From Saprospiraceae bacterium (GTDB lineage Bacteria > Bacteroidota > Bacteroidia > Chitinophagales > Saprospiraceae): DNA of 64,000 nucleotides. This document shows positions 17,547 to 25,440 of this stretch, piece after piece (within the stretch, counting starts at the first letter, position 1; each line of letters starts with the position of its first letter). A model generated the notes under the pieces. That model did not search any database. It saw nothing but the letters and a program-made list of their open reading frames with translations, and was not told where the DNA came from. The position numbers were made by a program, and so were the translations under genes. The stretch spans positions 1 to 64,000 of the forward strand of contig JALSGS010000003.1 in NCBI GenBank assembly GCA_026982695.1, read 5' to 3'.

Positions 17547-18824
17547 TTATTTAGCTACAACGATGAACTTGTTTTTCTTGCCCATTTCGATGAGGAGGTA
17601 TTTGCCGTGCAGCAGTTGTTCATGCGTGATGATGTGGTCTATGCGCAGCATCTTGACCTTATTGATGTTTACTGCTTTGTTTTGAATCATACGTCTGGCT
17701 TCACCCTTTGATTTGGCAAAGTCGGTTAGGTCGGTGAGCAGTTCGATGATCGATACACCTCCGTCTTGAAACAGATCGCGGGGCACTTCGGCAGCGGGTA
17801 TTTCGCGTGCTACGGCTCTGAGGTCTTCTGGACTCAAGGAGCGCAGAAAGTGCTCATCAGCTTTCCGATTGAACAAGAGCTCAGATACGCGCAGTACCGA
17901 TTCGTAGGCTTCCTGTGAGTGGATGCGTATGGTGAGCTCTTCGGCCAGCAGTCGTTTGATGGTTTGTGGGTCATTGGCCAAATCGCGTTCCATTTCCAGT
18001 ATCTCTTCTTTAGCCTTTAGGCTAAAATATCGGAGATACTTAGGCAAATCGGCATCGGCGGCATTGATCCAGAATTGATAGAATTGATAGGGGGAAGTCA
18101 TGGCAGGGTCGAGCCAGATGTTGCCCTGCTCGGACTTGCCAAATTTGCTACCGTCGGCTTTTGTGAGCAAGGGAGTAGTCACGGCATAAGCCTTTTGCCC
18201 CAAATTGCGCCGGATAAATTCAGTGCCTGAAGTGATGTTTCCCCATTGGTCGGAGCCACCCATTTGGACCGTGCAGCCTTCTTCTAAATACAGCCGCTGG
18301 AAATCGTAGGCTTGTAACAGCTGGTAGCTGAACTCGGTAAAACTCATGCCCGTTTCGAGGCGCTTGGCTACACTTTCTTTGCTCAGCATGTAATTGATGG
18401 TTAGTGTTTTGCCCACTTCTCTGAGAAAGCGTAGCACGTTCATGTCTTTGTAAAAATCCAGGTTATTGCGCATAATGGCCTTGTTGGGCCCTTCCTCGAA
18501 ATTAAGTAGCTTGTAGAACTGCTGGCGCTGACGCTCGAGGTTGGCATCCAGCTCCTGTTCGGGCTTCAGCTCGCGCTCCTTGTCTTTACCTGAGGGGTCG
18601 CCAATGCGTCCAGTAGCACCTCCTATTAGAACAATAGGTTTGTGACCAGCCTGCTGAAAGAGCGTGAGGATCATGATCTGTACATAGTTGCCGATAGTGA
18701 GACTGGGTGCCGTGGGGTCGAAGCCAATGTAGCCTGTACGCATGCCCGATCGCAAATGCGCTACTACACCAGGAGTCATATCGTGTAGCATGCGCCGCCA
18801 TCTCAGTTCCTCAATGAAATCCAT
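17547..18824 (-). CDS. tyrS: tyrosine--tRNA ligase
   Basis: 425 residues, cytoplasmic; charges tRNA-Tyr with tyrosine. Class I features: the Rossmann start YIGFDPTAPSLTIGN (residues 32-46), QMGGSDQWGNIT at 187-198 for tyrosine and adenylate binding, and KFGKS at 227-231 as the KMSKS-type loop. A C-terminal S4 RNA-binding domain contains KGEARRMIQNKAVNINK. The usual HIGH/HIGN element reads TIGN here, with Thr43 where the first His is expected, which deserves checking. Length and domain order are otherwise normal for bacterial TyrRS. Confidence 0.95.
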   Translation of the reverse strand: MDFIEELRWRRMLHDMTPGVVAHLRSGMRTGYIGFDPTAPSLTIGNYVQIMILTLFQQAGHKPIVLIGGATGRIGDPSGKDKERELKPEQELDANLERQRQQFYKLLNFEEGPNKAIMRNNLDFYKDMNVLRFLREVGKTLTINYMLSKESVAKRLETGMSFTEFSYQLLQAYDFQRLYLEEGCTVQMGGSDQWGNITSGTEFIRRNLGQKAYAVTTPLLTKADGSKFGKSEQGNIWLDPAMTSPYQFYQFWINAADADLPKYLRYFSLKAKEEILEMERDLANDPQTIKRLLAEELTIRIHSQEAYESVLRVSELLFNRKADEHFLRSLSPEDLRAVAREIPAAEVPRDLFQDGGVSIIELLTDLTDFAKSKGEARRMIQNKAVNINKVKMLRIDHIITHEQLLHGKYLLIEMGKKNKFIVVAK

Positions 18825-18892
18825 AATAGCTGTTTTTCAGGTGCGCAAAGGTAAGTGCTTAGCCCGAGATATGGTGGCTCTCGACACTACAT

Positions 18893-18900
18893 TATATTTG
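18893..18900 (+). promoter_or_regulatory. -7 box TATATTTG before the DUF1599 gene
   Basis: Exact match to TAnnTTTG, ending 25 bp before the GTG start at 18926. A -33 TTG is not obvious. Confidence 0.4.
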
Positions 18901-18925
18901 CCACTCATTACAATGGCACATAAGC

Positions 18926-19474
18926 GTGGAGCAGACATTACGACAATACAATTCAGTACTGGCTCAGTGCCGCACGCTCTTCGAAAAAAAAACGAGCGAC
19001 TATGGTACAGCCTGGCGCATTCTGCGCCCGCCTTCCCTTACCGATCAGATGTTTATTAAGGCCATGCGCATTCGGTCGATTCAGGAGGCTGGCCAACAAA
19101 AGGTCAATGAGCCCATAGAAGACGCCTTTATGGCACTGGTCAATTATGGTATTATGGCGCTCATCCAATTGCATTTGCCAGAAGATGCTCCTTTGGATTT
19201 GCCGCCTGAGGTGGCCTTGCAATATTACGACCAGCAGGTAGCTCAGACTCGTGCATTGATGATGGCCAAAAATCACGATTATGGCGAAGCATGGCGTCAA
19301 ATGCGCATACCCGCTATCACTGACCTGATACTCATGAAATTGTTGCGTTTGAGGCAGCTGGAAGAACGACAGGGGCAGACAATCGTTTCAGAAGGAGTAG
19401 AGGGCAATTATCGTGATATTGTAAATTATGCCATTTTTGCCTTGATCCTTTTGCAAGAAAAAAAGCCGACATAA
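18926..19474 (+). CDS. DUF1599 domain protein (two repeats)
   Basis: 182 residues from a GTG start; no in-frame ATG is available near the N-terminus. Two copies of the DUF1599 unit are visible: residues about 12-60 (FEKKTSDYGTAWRILRPPSLTDQ, then K-RIR-IQE) and about 110-165 (KNHDYGEAWRQMRIPAITD, then K-LRLRQLEE). Each ends in a VNYGIMALI or VNYAIFALI helix. The function of DUF1599 is unproven; it has been grouped with nucleotide-modification-associated domains. It is followed 65 bp later by a BT_3928-family gene, a pairing seen repeatedly in Bacteroidota. Confidence 0.85.
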   Translation: MEQTLRQYNSVLAQCRTLFEKKTSDYGTAWRILRPPSLTDQMFIKAMRIRSIQEAGQQKVNEPIEDAFMALVNYGIMALIQLHLPEDAPLDLPPEVALQYYDQQVAQTRALMMAKNHDYGEAWRQMRIPAITDLILMKLLRLRQLEERQGQTIVSEGVEGNYRDIVNYAIFALILLQEKKPT

Positions 19475-19539
19475 ACTTTTTACAATTGTCAATAGTTTGT
19501 TCCTCTTTTTACAACAAGGGTAAATAAAAAAACATTACT

Positions 19540-21039
19540 ATGACCATAGGTACATTAACATTGTATATCGGGGTAACGGCTTTGGTGCTTACGGGCTTGA
19601 CTGTTTGGCTAGCTAAACACAAGACTGTTTGGATGTCTTTCCTCCAATACTTTTGTGGTACTCTGTTTGTCTTTTCGGGCTTTGTTAAAGTGGTTGATCC
19701 ACTGGGTACTGCCTACAAAATGGAGCAGTATTTTGCTGAGTTTCAGAGCACTTTCGCCGATACATGGCTGAGCTTTTTGGCGCCTATGTTTCCGTGGTTA
19801 GCAGCGCATTCGGAGTTGTTCAGTATGGTTATGATTGTGTTCGAGATTGTGCTTGGCGTGATGTTATTAATAGGCGCATGGCCTCGTTTTACTGCCTGGG
19901 CCTTTTTCTTGCTTGTTTTGTTTTTCACCTTCCTTACGGGCTTTACCTATCTCACAGCCTATGTGCCAGATGGAGTCAACTTTTTTGAGTTTTCTAAATG
20001 GGGCCCATATGTAGAGACCAACATGAAAGTGACCGACTGTGGTTGTTTCGGCGATTTTCTCAAACTTAAGCCCAAGGTCTCTTTTATGAAAGATTTGGTA
20101 CTGTTAGTGCCCGCCATACTCTTTTTGTTGTTTCCACAACACATGCATCAATGGTTTGATGCGCGCGTGCGTAGCTGGATTGTGGCTGCTACCAGCGGAG
20201 TGATGCTGGTATATGGTTGGAGCAACTATGTGTGGAATTTGCCCGATATCGATTTTCGACCTTTCAAAGTAGGAGTAAACGTAGCCGAACGCAAGGCTTT
20301 AGAGGAAGAAGCTGCTGCAAATATTGAAATTGTCGCATATCGCGCACGCAACAAACGTACAGGTGAAGTAGTGGAAATCCCCTTTGAGCAATATCTGGTA
20401 GAATACAAAAACTACCCCAAAGAAGCGTGGGACCTTGAACAGATTACCACCGAACCCACCGTGCCACGCACTAAAATTAGTGATTTTGAAGTGAGCAACT
20501 TGGCAGGTGAAGATGTCACCGCACATATTCTGACCAATCCCAACTACCACTTCATGGTAGTTGCCTATGAGCTCTGGTACGAGACGCGCTACGAGTCCTA
20601 TCCCGTACAGGACTCTGTATTTACTGTGGATACTGTAGTGTCTCGGTCGCCTGCCGGCAACCTCGACACGACTTATGTGCGCCGCTTAGTAGAAGTGAAA
20701 ACCCGCACTGAACGACGCCCCATATATGTGTTTGATTCCGATTATGTGAAACGTTATACAGACTACCTGAATCCACTATTGGCACAAGCCAAAGAAGCTG
20801 GCTATGAAGTATACGTGGTTGTGGGATATGCCGACCCAGCAGTGCTGGAGGCCTTTGCCGTGCAAACTCAAGCACGTTGGCCTTTCTATATGGCTGATGA
20901 TATATTGCTCAAAACGATCGTGCGTTCCAATCCAGGGTTGATTCTGTGGCACAACGGTACCATAGTCGATAAGTGGCATTGGCGAAAACTGCCCGAGTGG
21001 GGCGAATTGCAAGCGCGTTTATCTAATGAGGTCAAATAA
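19540..21039 (+). CDS. BT_3928 family protein (DoxX/MauE-like membrane domain)
   Basis: 499 residues. The N-terminal half (about 1-215) has some five transmembrane helices of the DoxX/MauE type with VFSGFVKVVDPLGTAYKMEQYF and, near residue 166, DCGCFGDFLKLKP, a cysteine pair typical of MauE-like proteins. The C-terminal half is hydrophilic, with alternating strands and a thioredoxin-fold-like end (AQTQARWPFYMADD, then LILWHNGTIVDKWHW). MauE relatives help form or isomerise disulfides in the periplasm; a similar role here is inferred. It follows the DUF1599 gene closely and is probably co-transcribed. Confidence 0.8.
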   Translation: MTIGTLTLYIGVTALVLTGLTVWLAKHKTVWMSFLQYFCGTLFVFSGFVKVVDPLGTAYKMEQYFAEFQSTFADTWLSFLAPMFPWLAAHSELFSMVMIVFEIVLGVMLLIGAWPRFTAWAFFLLVLFFTFLTGFTYLTAYVPDGVNFFEFSKWGPYVETNMKVTDCGCFGDFLKLKPKVSFMKDLVLLVPAILFLLFPQHMHQWFDARVRSWIVAATSGVMLVYGWSNYVWNLPDIDFRPFKVGVNVAERKALEEEAAANIEIVAYRARNKRTGEVVEIPFEQYLVEYKNYPKEAWDLEQITTEPTVPRTKISDFEVSNLAGEDVTAHILTNPNYHFMVVAYELWYETRYESYPVQDSVFTVDTVVSRSPAGNLDTTYVRRLVEVKTRTERRPIYVFDSDYVKRYTDYLNPLLAQAKEAGYEVYVVVGYADPAVLEAFAVQTQARWPFYMADDILLKTIVRSNPGLILWHNGTIVDKWHWRKLPEWGELQARLSNEVK

Positions 21040-21165
21040 TGGCTTTATATTACTGCCATTGATTAGTATTTGATCTATAAATGACATTTCTTTGCAGCCA
21101 ACCCCAATCCGCTGGCAATGACGTTTGCCCGGAATGGAAACCAAATTGAATTTACACGCGCATTC

Positions 21166-22104
21166 ATGCTGAGCAGAAGAAATATTAGAATAAAAGTAAT
21201 GCAGGTTCTCTATGCCATGAGCAGGGACTGCGAACGCTCGCTTACCCAGGTGGAAACGCTATATCATCAGTTGTTGGACCAATCCTGGGATCTTTATCTC
21301 TACTCTCTGCTCCATTGGCAAAAGGTAGCAGCTTGGGCCCGCAAAGATTATGAACAACGGCAGGCCAAGCTGCTGCCCGCAGAGGTCGATAAACAGTTTC
21401 AGCCATTATTGGCGGAAAACCCACTCATCCAGTTCGTCGAAACTCATGACGGCTTTCAACACTTGGTGCGCCGGCGCCGCCTGATTCAACAAGTCGATGG
21501 CGATATTGTCAGGAAATTATACAAGGGATTTGGCGAAACGGAAGGCTATCTGGACTATGCCTTGGGCAAAAAGGGAGACGATATAGAAGTACATCGAGAA
21601 ATGTTGCTCCAGCTGTATAAATGGATGGTAAAACAACCCCTTTTCGACGAGCTACTTGAAGACCTCTTTCCTGTTTGGCTTGATGATCGCTCCTTAGTAG
21701 TAGGCACCATGAAAAAGACTATCCGTGCCCTACCTGATGATGAGCAGTTGCATGAAACTCATCGCACATCAAAAGAAGCCACTCATGAATTTGGGTTGGT
21801 CCTTCTGCGCAAAGTAGTGGAACAAGAACGAGCCTTGTTAGCCGTCATCAAACCCGCTCTCAAAAATTGGGATATTGACCGATTAGCTGTGCTGGACATG
21901 ATCTTGCTCCAAATGGCTTTGAGTGAATTGCTCTCTTTTCCCACAATACCTACCAAAGTGACACTCAATGAGTATGTAGAAATTGCCAAGGGCTACAGCA
22001 CGGACAAGAGTAAGGATTTCATCAATGGAATCTTGGACCGCCTGATGAAACAACTCCAAGAAGAGGGCAAAATTCACAAAGAAGGGCGAGGGCTGCTAGA
22101 CTGA
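21166..22104 (+). CDS. nusB: transcription antitermination factor NusB
   Basis: 312 residues from the ATG at 21166, whose product begins MLSRRNIRIKVMQVLYAMSRD as in Bacteroidota NusB. The open frame continues upstream to 21118, but that extension has no family resemblance. The long form is usual in this phylum: a divergent N-terminal half, then the NusB RNA-binding fold in the last 120 residues (VKPALKNWDIDRLAVLDMILLQMALSELL, then PTKVTLNEYVEIAKGYSTDKSKDFINGILD). NusB binds boxA RNA with S10 and supports rRNA transcription antitermination. Confidence 0.92.
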   Translation: MLSRRNIRIKVMQVLYAMSRDCERSLTQVETLYHQLLDQSWDLYLYSLLHWQKVAAWARKDYEQRQAKLLPAEVDKQFQPLLAENPLIQFVETHDGFQHLVRRRRLIQQVDGDIVRKLYKGFGETEGYLDYALGKKGDDIEVHREMLLQLYKWMVKQPLFDELLEDLFPVWLDDRSLVVGTMKKTIRALPDDEQLHETHRTSKEATHEFGLVLLRKVVEQERALLAVIKPALKNWDIDRLAVLDMILLQMALSELLSFPTIPTKVTLNEYVEIAKGYSTDKSKDFINGILDRLMKQLQEEGKIHKEGRGLLD

Positions 22105-22323
22105 AACCTTATCTGCTCAAATCACAGGCTCGCAACCTATCACGCAATCGGCTCATAGAGCCCTTGTCCATCTCGTTAGGCGCTGGGCATAAAGGGACTT
22201 TAGGAAAGAGTTAACCTTTTTGTTGTTGGAACAAATTACCATTTGCTGCATTTTTGCATTTTGTCTAAATGCATCGATGGAACAAGCATTTTAGTGGTTT
22301 TAAAAACGCAAAAAAGATCGGTT
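22105..22323 (+). other. intergenic region before the YceI gene
   Basis: About 220 bp with no gene. TTACCATTTGC near 22230 resembles a -7 box with one extra spacer base (TAnnnTTTG). Nothing else was recognised. Confidence 0.3.
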
Positions 22324-22920
22324 ATGAAAGAAGTTCGCTTATTTCAAGTGGGTATGCTTCTACTCTTGAGCTTTGCTTTTAGTTGGCCTTCTAGAGTGAT
22401 ATATGAGGTGGACCTCACTGCTAGCCAGGTCAAATGGAAAGGTTACAAAGTGACGGGTGAGCACGAAGGTATAGTTCAGCTGAAAGAAGGATTTTTAGTA
22501 TGGGAAGAAGACAAGCTTGCAGGGGGAGAGTTTGTCATTGATATGACGACTATTGAAGATACCGATTTGGCAGGTCAGTGGAAAACAAAGTTGGAAAATC
22601 ACCTTAAATCGGATGACTTTTTTGGGGTGTCAAAGTATCCTACTGCCCACTTTGTGATTACGCGTGTGGTTCCTCAAGGGCCCGACAAGTACAAAATTAT
22701 AGGCAATTTGACGATCAAGGGCACTACCAAAGAGATCAAATTTGTAGCCGATGTGAAGCGACAAGGCGAGACAGTTGAGGCAGAGGCCAAGATCACTGTA
22801 GATAGAGCTGAGTTTGACGTGCGCTATGGGTCGGGTAGCTTTTTTGACAATCTGGGCGATAAGACGATTTACGACGAATTCGATGTATGGGTACATTTAG
22901 TGGCGCGCAAGGCGCGTTAA
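22324..22920 (+). CDS. YceI family lipid-binding-like exported protein
   Basis: 198 residues from the ATG at 22324. Signal peptide at 1-22 (hydrophobic core MLLLLSFAFSWP), then a YceI beta-barrel lipocalin-like domain. Markers are VDLTASQVKWKGYKVTGEHEG, GGEFVIDMTTIEDTDL, HLKSDDFFGVSKYPTAHFVI, GNLTIKGTTKEIKFVADV and the ending FDVRYGSGSFFDNLGDKTIYDEFDVWVHL. Some YceI proteins bind polyisoprenoids; the ligand here is unknown. The longer frame from 22243 is rejected because it places extra sequence before the signal peptide. Confidence 0.92.
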   Translation: MKEVRLFQVGMLLLLSFAFSWPSRVIYEVDLTASQVKWKGYKVTGEHEGIVQLKEGFLVWEEDKLAGGEFVIDMTTIEDTDLAGQWKTKLENHLKSDDFFGVSKYPTAHFVITRVVPQGPDKYKIIGNLTIKGTTKEIKFVADVKRQGETVEAEAKITVDRAEFDVRYGSGSFFDNLGDKTIYDEFDVWVHLVARKAR

Positions 22921-22940
22921 TACACCCAAAAGTGAATTTA

Positions 22941-22948
22941 TATATTTG
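22941..22948 (+). promoter_or_regulatory. -7 box TATATTTG downstream of the YceI gene
   Basis: Exact TAnnTTTG match on the plus strand after the YceI stop codon. The only thing downstream on this strand before the convergent ndh gene is a terminator at 22993-23025, so any transcript would be short. Confidence 0.35.
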
Positions 22949-22954
22949 CGAGCA

Positions 22955-23025
22955 GCGTTAAGTTCGCAAATGAGAGAGCGCTGATTTGTGCTGGGCGGCT
23001 ATCCTTATGGATAGTCGCCCTTTTT
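22955..23025 (+). ncRNA. candidate small RNA between yceI-like gene and ndh
   Basis: Inferred only from bracketing: a -7 box (22941-22948) sits upstream and an intrinsic terminator downstream, giving a transcript of about 70-75 nt. The body has no useful open frame (ATGAGAGAGCGCTGA at most). It could equally be the 3' UTR of the YceI gene. Confidence 0.25.
22993..23025 (+). terminator. intrinsic terminator after the YceI gene
   Basis: GGGCGGCTATCC (22993-23004) pairs with GGATAGTCGCCC (23009-23020) with one G-T wobble, a four-base loop, and TTTTT following. It touches the stop codon of the convergent ndh gene. Confidence 0.85.
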
Positions 23026-24337
23026 ATTCAGGGCAACTAGGGGTGTTTTCTCCTTGCTTTTTGCGTAGCCAAGGCCTAATGATAAGGCGCAGTGATTGGT
23101 CGTAAGTGATGTAGTTCCATACCCAATTGAGAAATACAAAAACCTTGTTTTTGGTGCCTACCAGCGCAAAGAGGTGTACAAAGAGCCATAGCACCCAAGC
23201 TATCCATCCCTGCGTGTTCCAAAAGGGCAGGTCGGCTACCGCTTTATTGCGGCCTATGGTGGCCAGGCTTCCCTTGTCAATGTACCGAAAAGGTATGAGG
23301 TCCTTACCTTGCATTTGTCGCAACAAGTTATTGCCTAAGTTGAGCCCTTGCTGGATGGCCACTTGTGCTACTTGGGGATGCCCTTCTGGCCAGTTCGGGT
23401 CTTCTTTCATTAGGGCTACATCTCCAATGGCGAAGATGTCGTTATAGCCCTTTACTCGGTGAAAAGCGTCGACACAAATGCGATTACCTGGCCCGATGCT
23501 CGTAGACGCGATGCCCTGGATCGTTTGCCCTTTGATGCCGGCAGCCCAGATCACTTTTTTGCTGTATATACGTCGGCCACTTTTTAGGCATACCCAACTG
23601 CCGTCGTAATCTATCACGCGATCGCCTAAAATCACGTGTACTCCCATGCTTTGGAGATAGTACAAGGCACTTTGTGCTGCTTCGTGGCTCATGCCTGGCA
23701 AAAGCCGCTCACCCGCTTGTACTAGATAGATATCTACTTCTGAGGCGTCTAATTCGGGATAATCTTTGGGCAAGATCCAATGTCGCATTTCGGCTAAGGC
23801 GCCTGCCAATTCTACACCTGTAGGCCCACCACCTACAATGACTACATCTACAAGGCCTTGCCGCCGTTCGTATTCGGGCGTGGTGAGGGCTACTTCCAGA
23901 TCGCTGAGGATGGCGTTGCGCAGGTAGAGCGCTTCGGAGATGGACTTCATGGGGATGGCATGGGCTAAAAACTGCGCATTGCCAAAGAAGTTGGTTTGTG
24001 CACCTAATGCCAAGACGAGGTAGTCGTACCATACAATGCCTCTAGGGGTTGTGAGGCATCTTTTTTCAGGGTGAATGGCCTGCACTTCTGTCATGCGAAA
24101 GTAGAAGTTGGGACACTTCTGGAATAGCTTTCGCAAGGGAAATGCAATGGAGCTAGGCTCAAGCCCAGCAGTGGCGACTTGGTAGAGTAGGGGTTGAAAC
24201 TGGTGATAATTGTTTTTGTCGAGCAATACGACTTGGTAAGGCCCTTTGACGAGTTTTTTGGCTAGCTCTAACCCGGCGAAGCCACCACCCACAATGACTA
24301 CTCGCTTTTGGCCCGTCTCAGGTAGGTTGATCTTCAT
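23024..24337 (-). CDS. ndh: type II NADH dehydrogenase (NDH-2)
   Basis: 437 residues from the ATG at 24337. A non-proton-pumping flavoenzyme that passes electrons from NADH to menaquinone at the inner membrane face. The FAD motif VVIVGGGFAGLELAKKL opens the protein; NYHQFQPLLYQVATAGLEP follows, the quinone-site region of NDH-2. The NAD motif is VVIVGGGPTGVELAGALAEM, the second FAD motif DIFAIGDVA, then PQVAQVAIQQGLNLG. A C-terminal hydrophobic/amphipathic segment (about 375-425) probably anchors it. An upstream TTG at 24400 is rejected because it lies within a -7 promoter box. Confidence 0.9.
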   Translation of the reverse strand: MKINLPETGQKRVVIVGGGFAGLELAKKLVKGPYQVVLLDKNNYHQFQPLLYQVATAGLEPSSIAFPLRKLFQKCPNFYFRMTEVQAIHPEKRCLTTPRGIVWYDYLVLALGAQTNFFGNAQFLAHAIPMKSISEALYLRNAILSDLEVALTTPEYERRQGLVDVVIVGGGPTGVELAGALAEMRHWILPKDYPELDASEVDIYLVQAGERLLPGMSHEAAQSALYYLQSMGVHVILGDRVIDYDGSWVCLKSGRRIYSKKVIWAAGIKGQTIQGIASTSIGPGNRICVDAFHRVKGYNDIFAIGDVALMKEDPNWPEGHPQVAQVAIQQGLNLGNNLLRQMQGKDLIPFRYIDKGSLATIGRNKAVADLPFWNTQGWIAWVLWLFVHLFALVGTKNKVFVFLNWVWNYITYDQSLRLIIRPWLRKKQGENTPSCPE

Positions 24338-24397
24338 TGACAAGGACTTATGTGATCCGACAAGATATACAGATGAGATAGGATCGCTTTGGCGAAG

Positions 24398-24405
24398 CAA
24401 AATTA
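24398..24405 (-). promoter_or_regulatory. -7 box of ndh
   Basis: CAAAATTA on plus reads TAATTTTG on minus, matching TAnnTTTG. It lies about 60 bp before the ATG at 24337 and overlaps the rejected TTG start. Confidence 0.4.
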
Positions 24406-24463
24406 GTTTTTACCAAGTCCTTTTTTGCCGTTTCTTTTGAGATAGACCGACTATTTGGGGGAG

Positions 24464-24494
24464 GAGAAAAAAACAGCAGAGCGATGCTCTGCTG
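24464..24494 (-). terminator. terminator of the peroxiredoxin gene
   Basis: Perfect 9-bp stem CAGCAGAGC (24474-24482) and GCTCTGCTG (24486-24494) with a three-base loop; the A run at 24467-24473 gives T on the minus strand. It is 40 bp past the stop at 24534. Confidence 0.85.
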
Positions 24495-24533
24495 CTCAAA
24501 AATTCAACAAATCGAAAAACTAAGTCCAAATTC

Positions 24534-25208
24534 TCATTCTACAGGTTCAATATCCTTTTTGGCCAGATAGAAGTCAATGATTTCGTAAGAAGTGTTGTTG
24601 AGGCGTTCTTCCATTTCCTCGATGGTCTTGGGTGGCGGCACAATGGCCTTTTCACCTGGCGTCCAGTTGGCAGGCAGTGCACATGCACACTTGTCTACCG
24701 TCTGTAGCCCTACGAGGATACGCTTGATCTCATCCATGTTGCGACCCAAGTTGAGCGGATAGTAGAGAATCGTACGGATAATGCCGTTGGGATCGATGAA
24801 GAACACGGCACGTACGGTAGCAGTGGTGCTTTCCCCTGGGTGCAACATACCGTACTTTTTGGACACATTCATGTCCAAATCGGCAATGATGGGAAAGTTG
24901 AGGAACACGCCTGTTTTTTCTCGTACGTTGTTGACCCAAGCCAAATGCGAGTGGATCGAATCAATACTCAGGCCGATCAATTTCGTATTGTGTTGTTCGA
25001 ACCACTCGCGGTCTTGCGCAAAAGCAGATAATTCCGTAGTACAAACAGGTGTGAAATCAGCAGGGTGCGAGAAAAGAATCACCCAGCTGCCTTTGTTAAA
25101 CTCCGAGAATCTGATAGGACCATGTGTAGTCACAGCTTCAAAATCTGGCGCTACATCGCCAATGCGAGGCATAGGGTTTACTTGTGGTTGCGTTACTTGG
25201 TTTTCCAT
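24534..25208 (-). CDS. 1-Cys (Prx6-type) peroxiredoxin
   Basis: 224 residues, cytoplasmic. Reduces hydrogen peroxide and organic peroxides. The peroxidatic motif SHPADFTPVCTTEL places the active cysteine at residue 56; the Prx6-type C-terminal dimerisation arm is present (ALPANWTPGEKAIVPP). Two further cysteines, 174 and 176 (KCACALPANW), could act as resolving or accessory thiols. It is divergent from an OxyR-like regulator gene across a shared intergenic region, and thioredoxin is encoded 4 kb away, fitting peroxide-responsive control and thiol recycling. Confidence 0.93.
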   Translation of the reverse strand: MENQVTQPQVNPMPRIGDVAPDFEAVTTHGPIRFSEFNKGSWVILFSHPADFTPVCTTELSAFAQDREWFEQHNTKLIGLSIDSIHSHLAWVNNVREKTGVFLNFPIIADLDMNVSKKYGMLHPGESTTATVRAVFFIDPNGIIRTILYYPLNLGRNMDEIKRILVGLQTVDKCACALPANWTPGEKAIVPPPKTIEEMEERLNNTSYEIIDFYLAKKDIEPVE

Positions 25209-25440
25209 GGCGTTAGTTTTTTAATGATGAGCAAAATTCGATAACTCAATACTGTGAGACAAATTGATTTTTGTGATTGCGTTATAAGATTTGTCTATCT
25301 TGGAGTGGAACAATGAGCTTAAACTCTCATATTAGGTGGTAGATGTTCTGACGGAGCTGATGTTTTGCCTGTCTCAAACGCATTGATGCCAAGAAAAAAC
25401 CGTTATGCCACATTTTTAGTTGAGTAACCCCTATCACCGA
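25209..25440. promoter_or_regulatory. shared divergent control region, peroxiredoxin / OxyR-like gene
   Basis: About 230 bp between the two divergent start codons (25208 minus, 25441 plus). LysR-type regulators commonly bind such a region to control both genes. I could not pick out a clear operator by eye, so this entry rests on gene arrangement. Confidence 0.4.
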
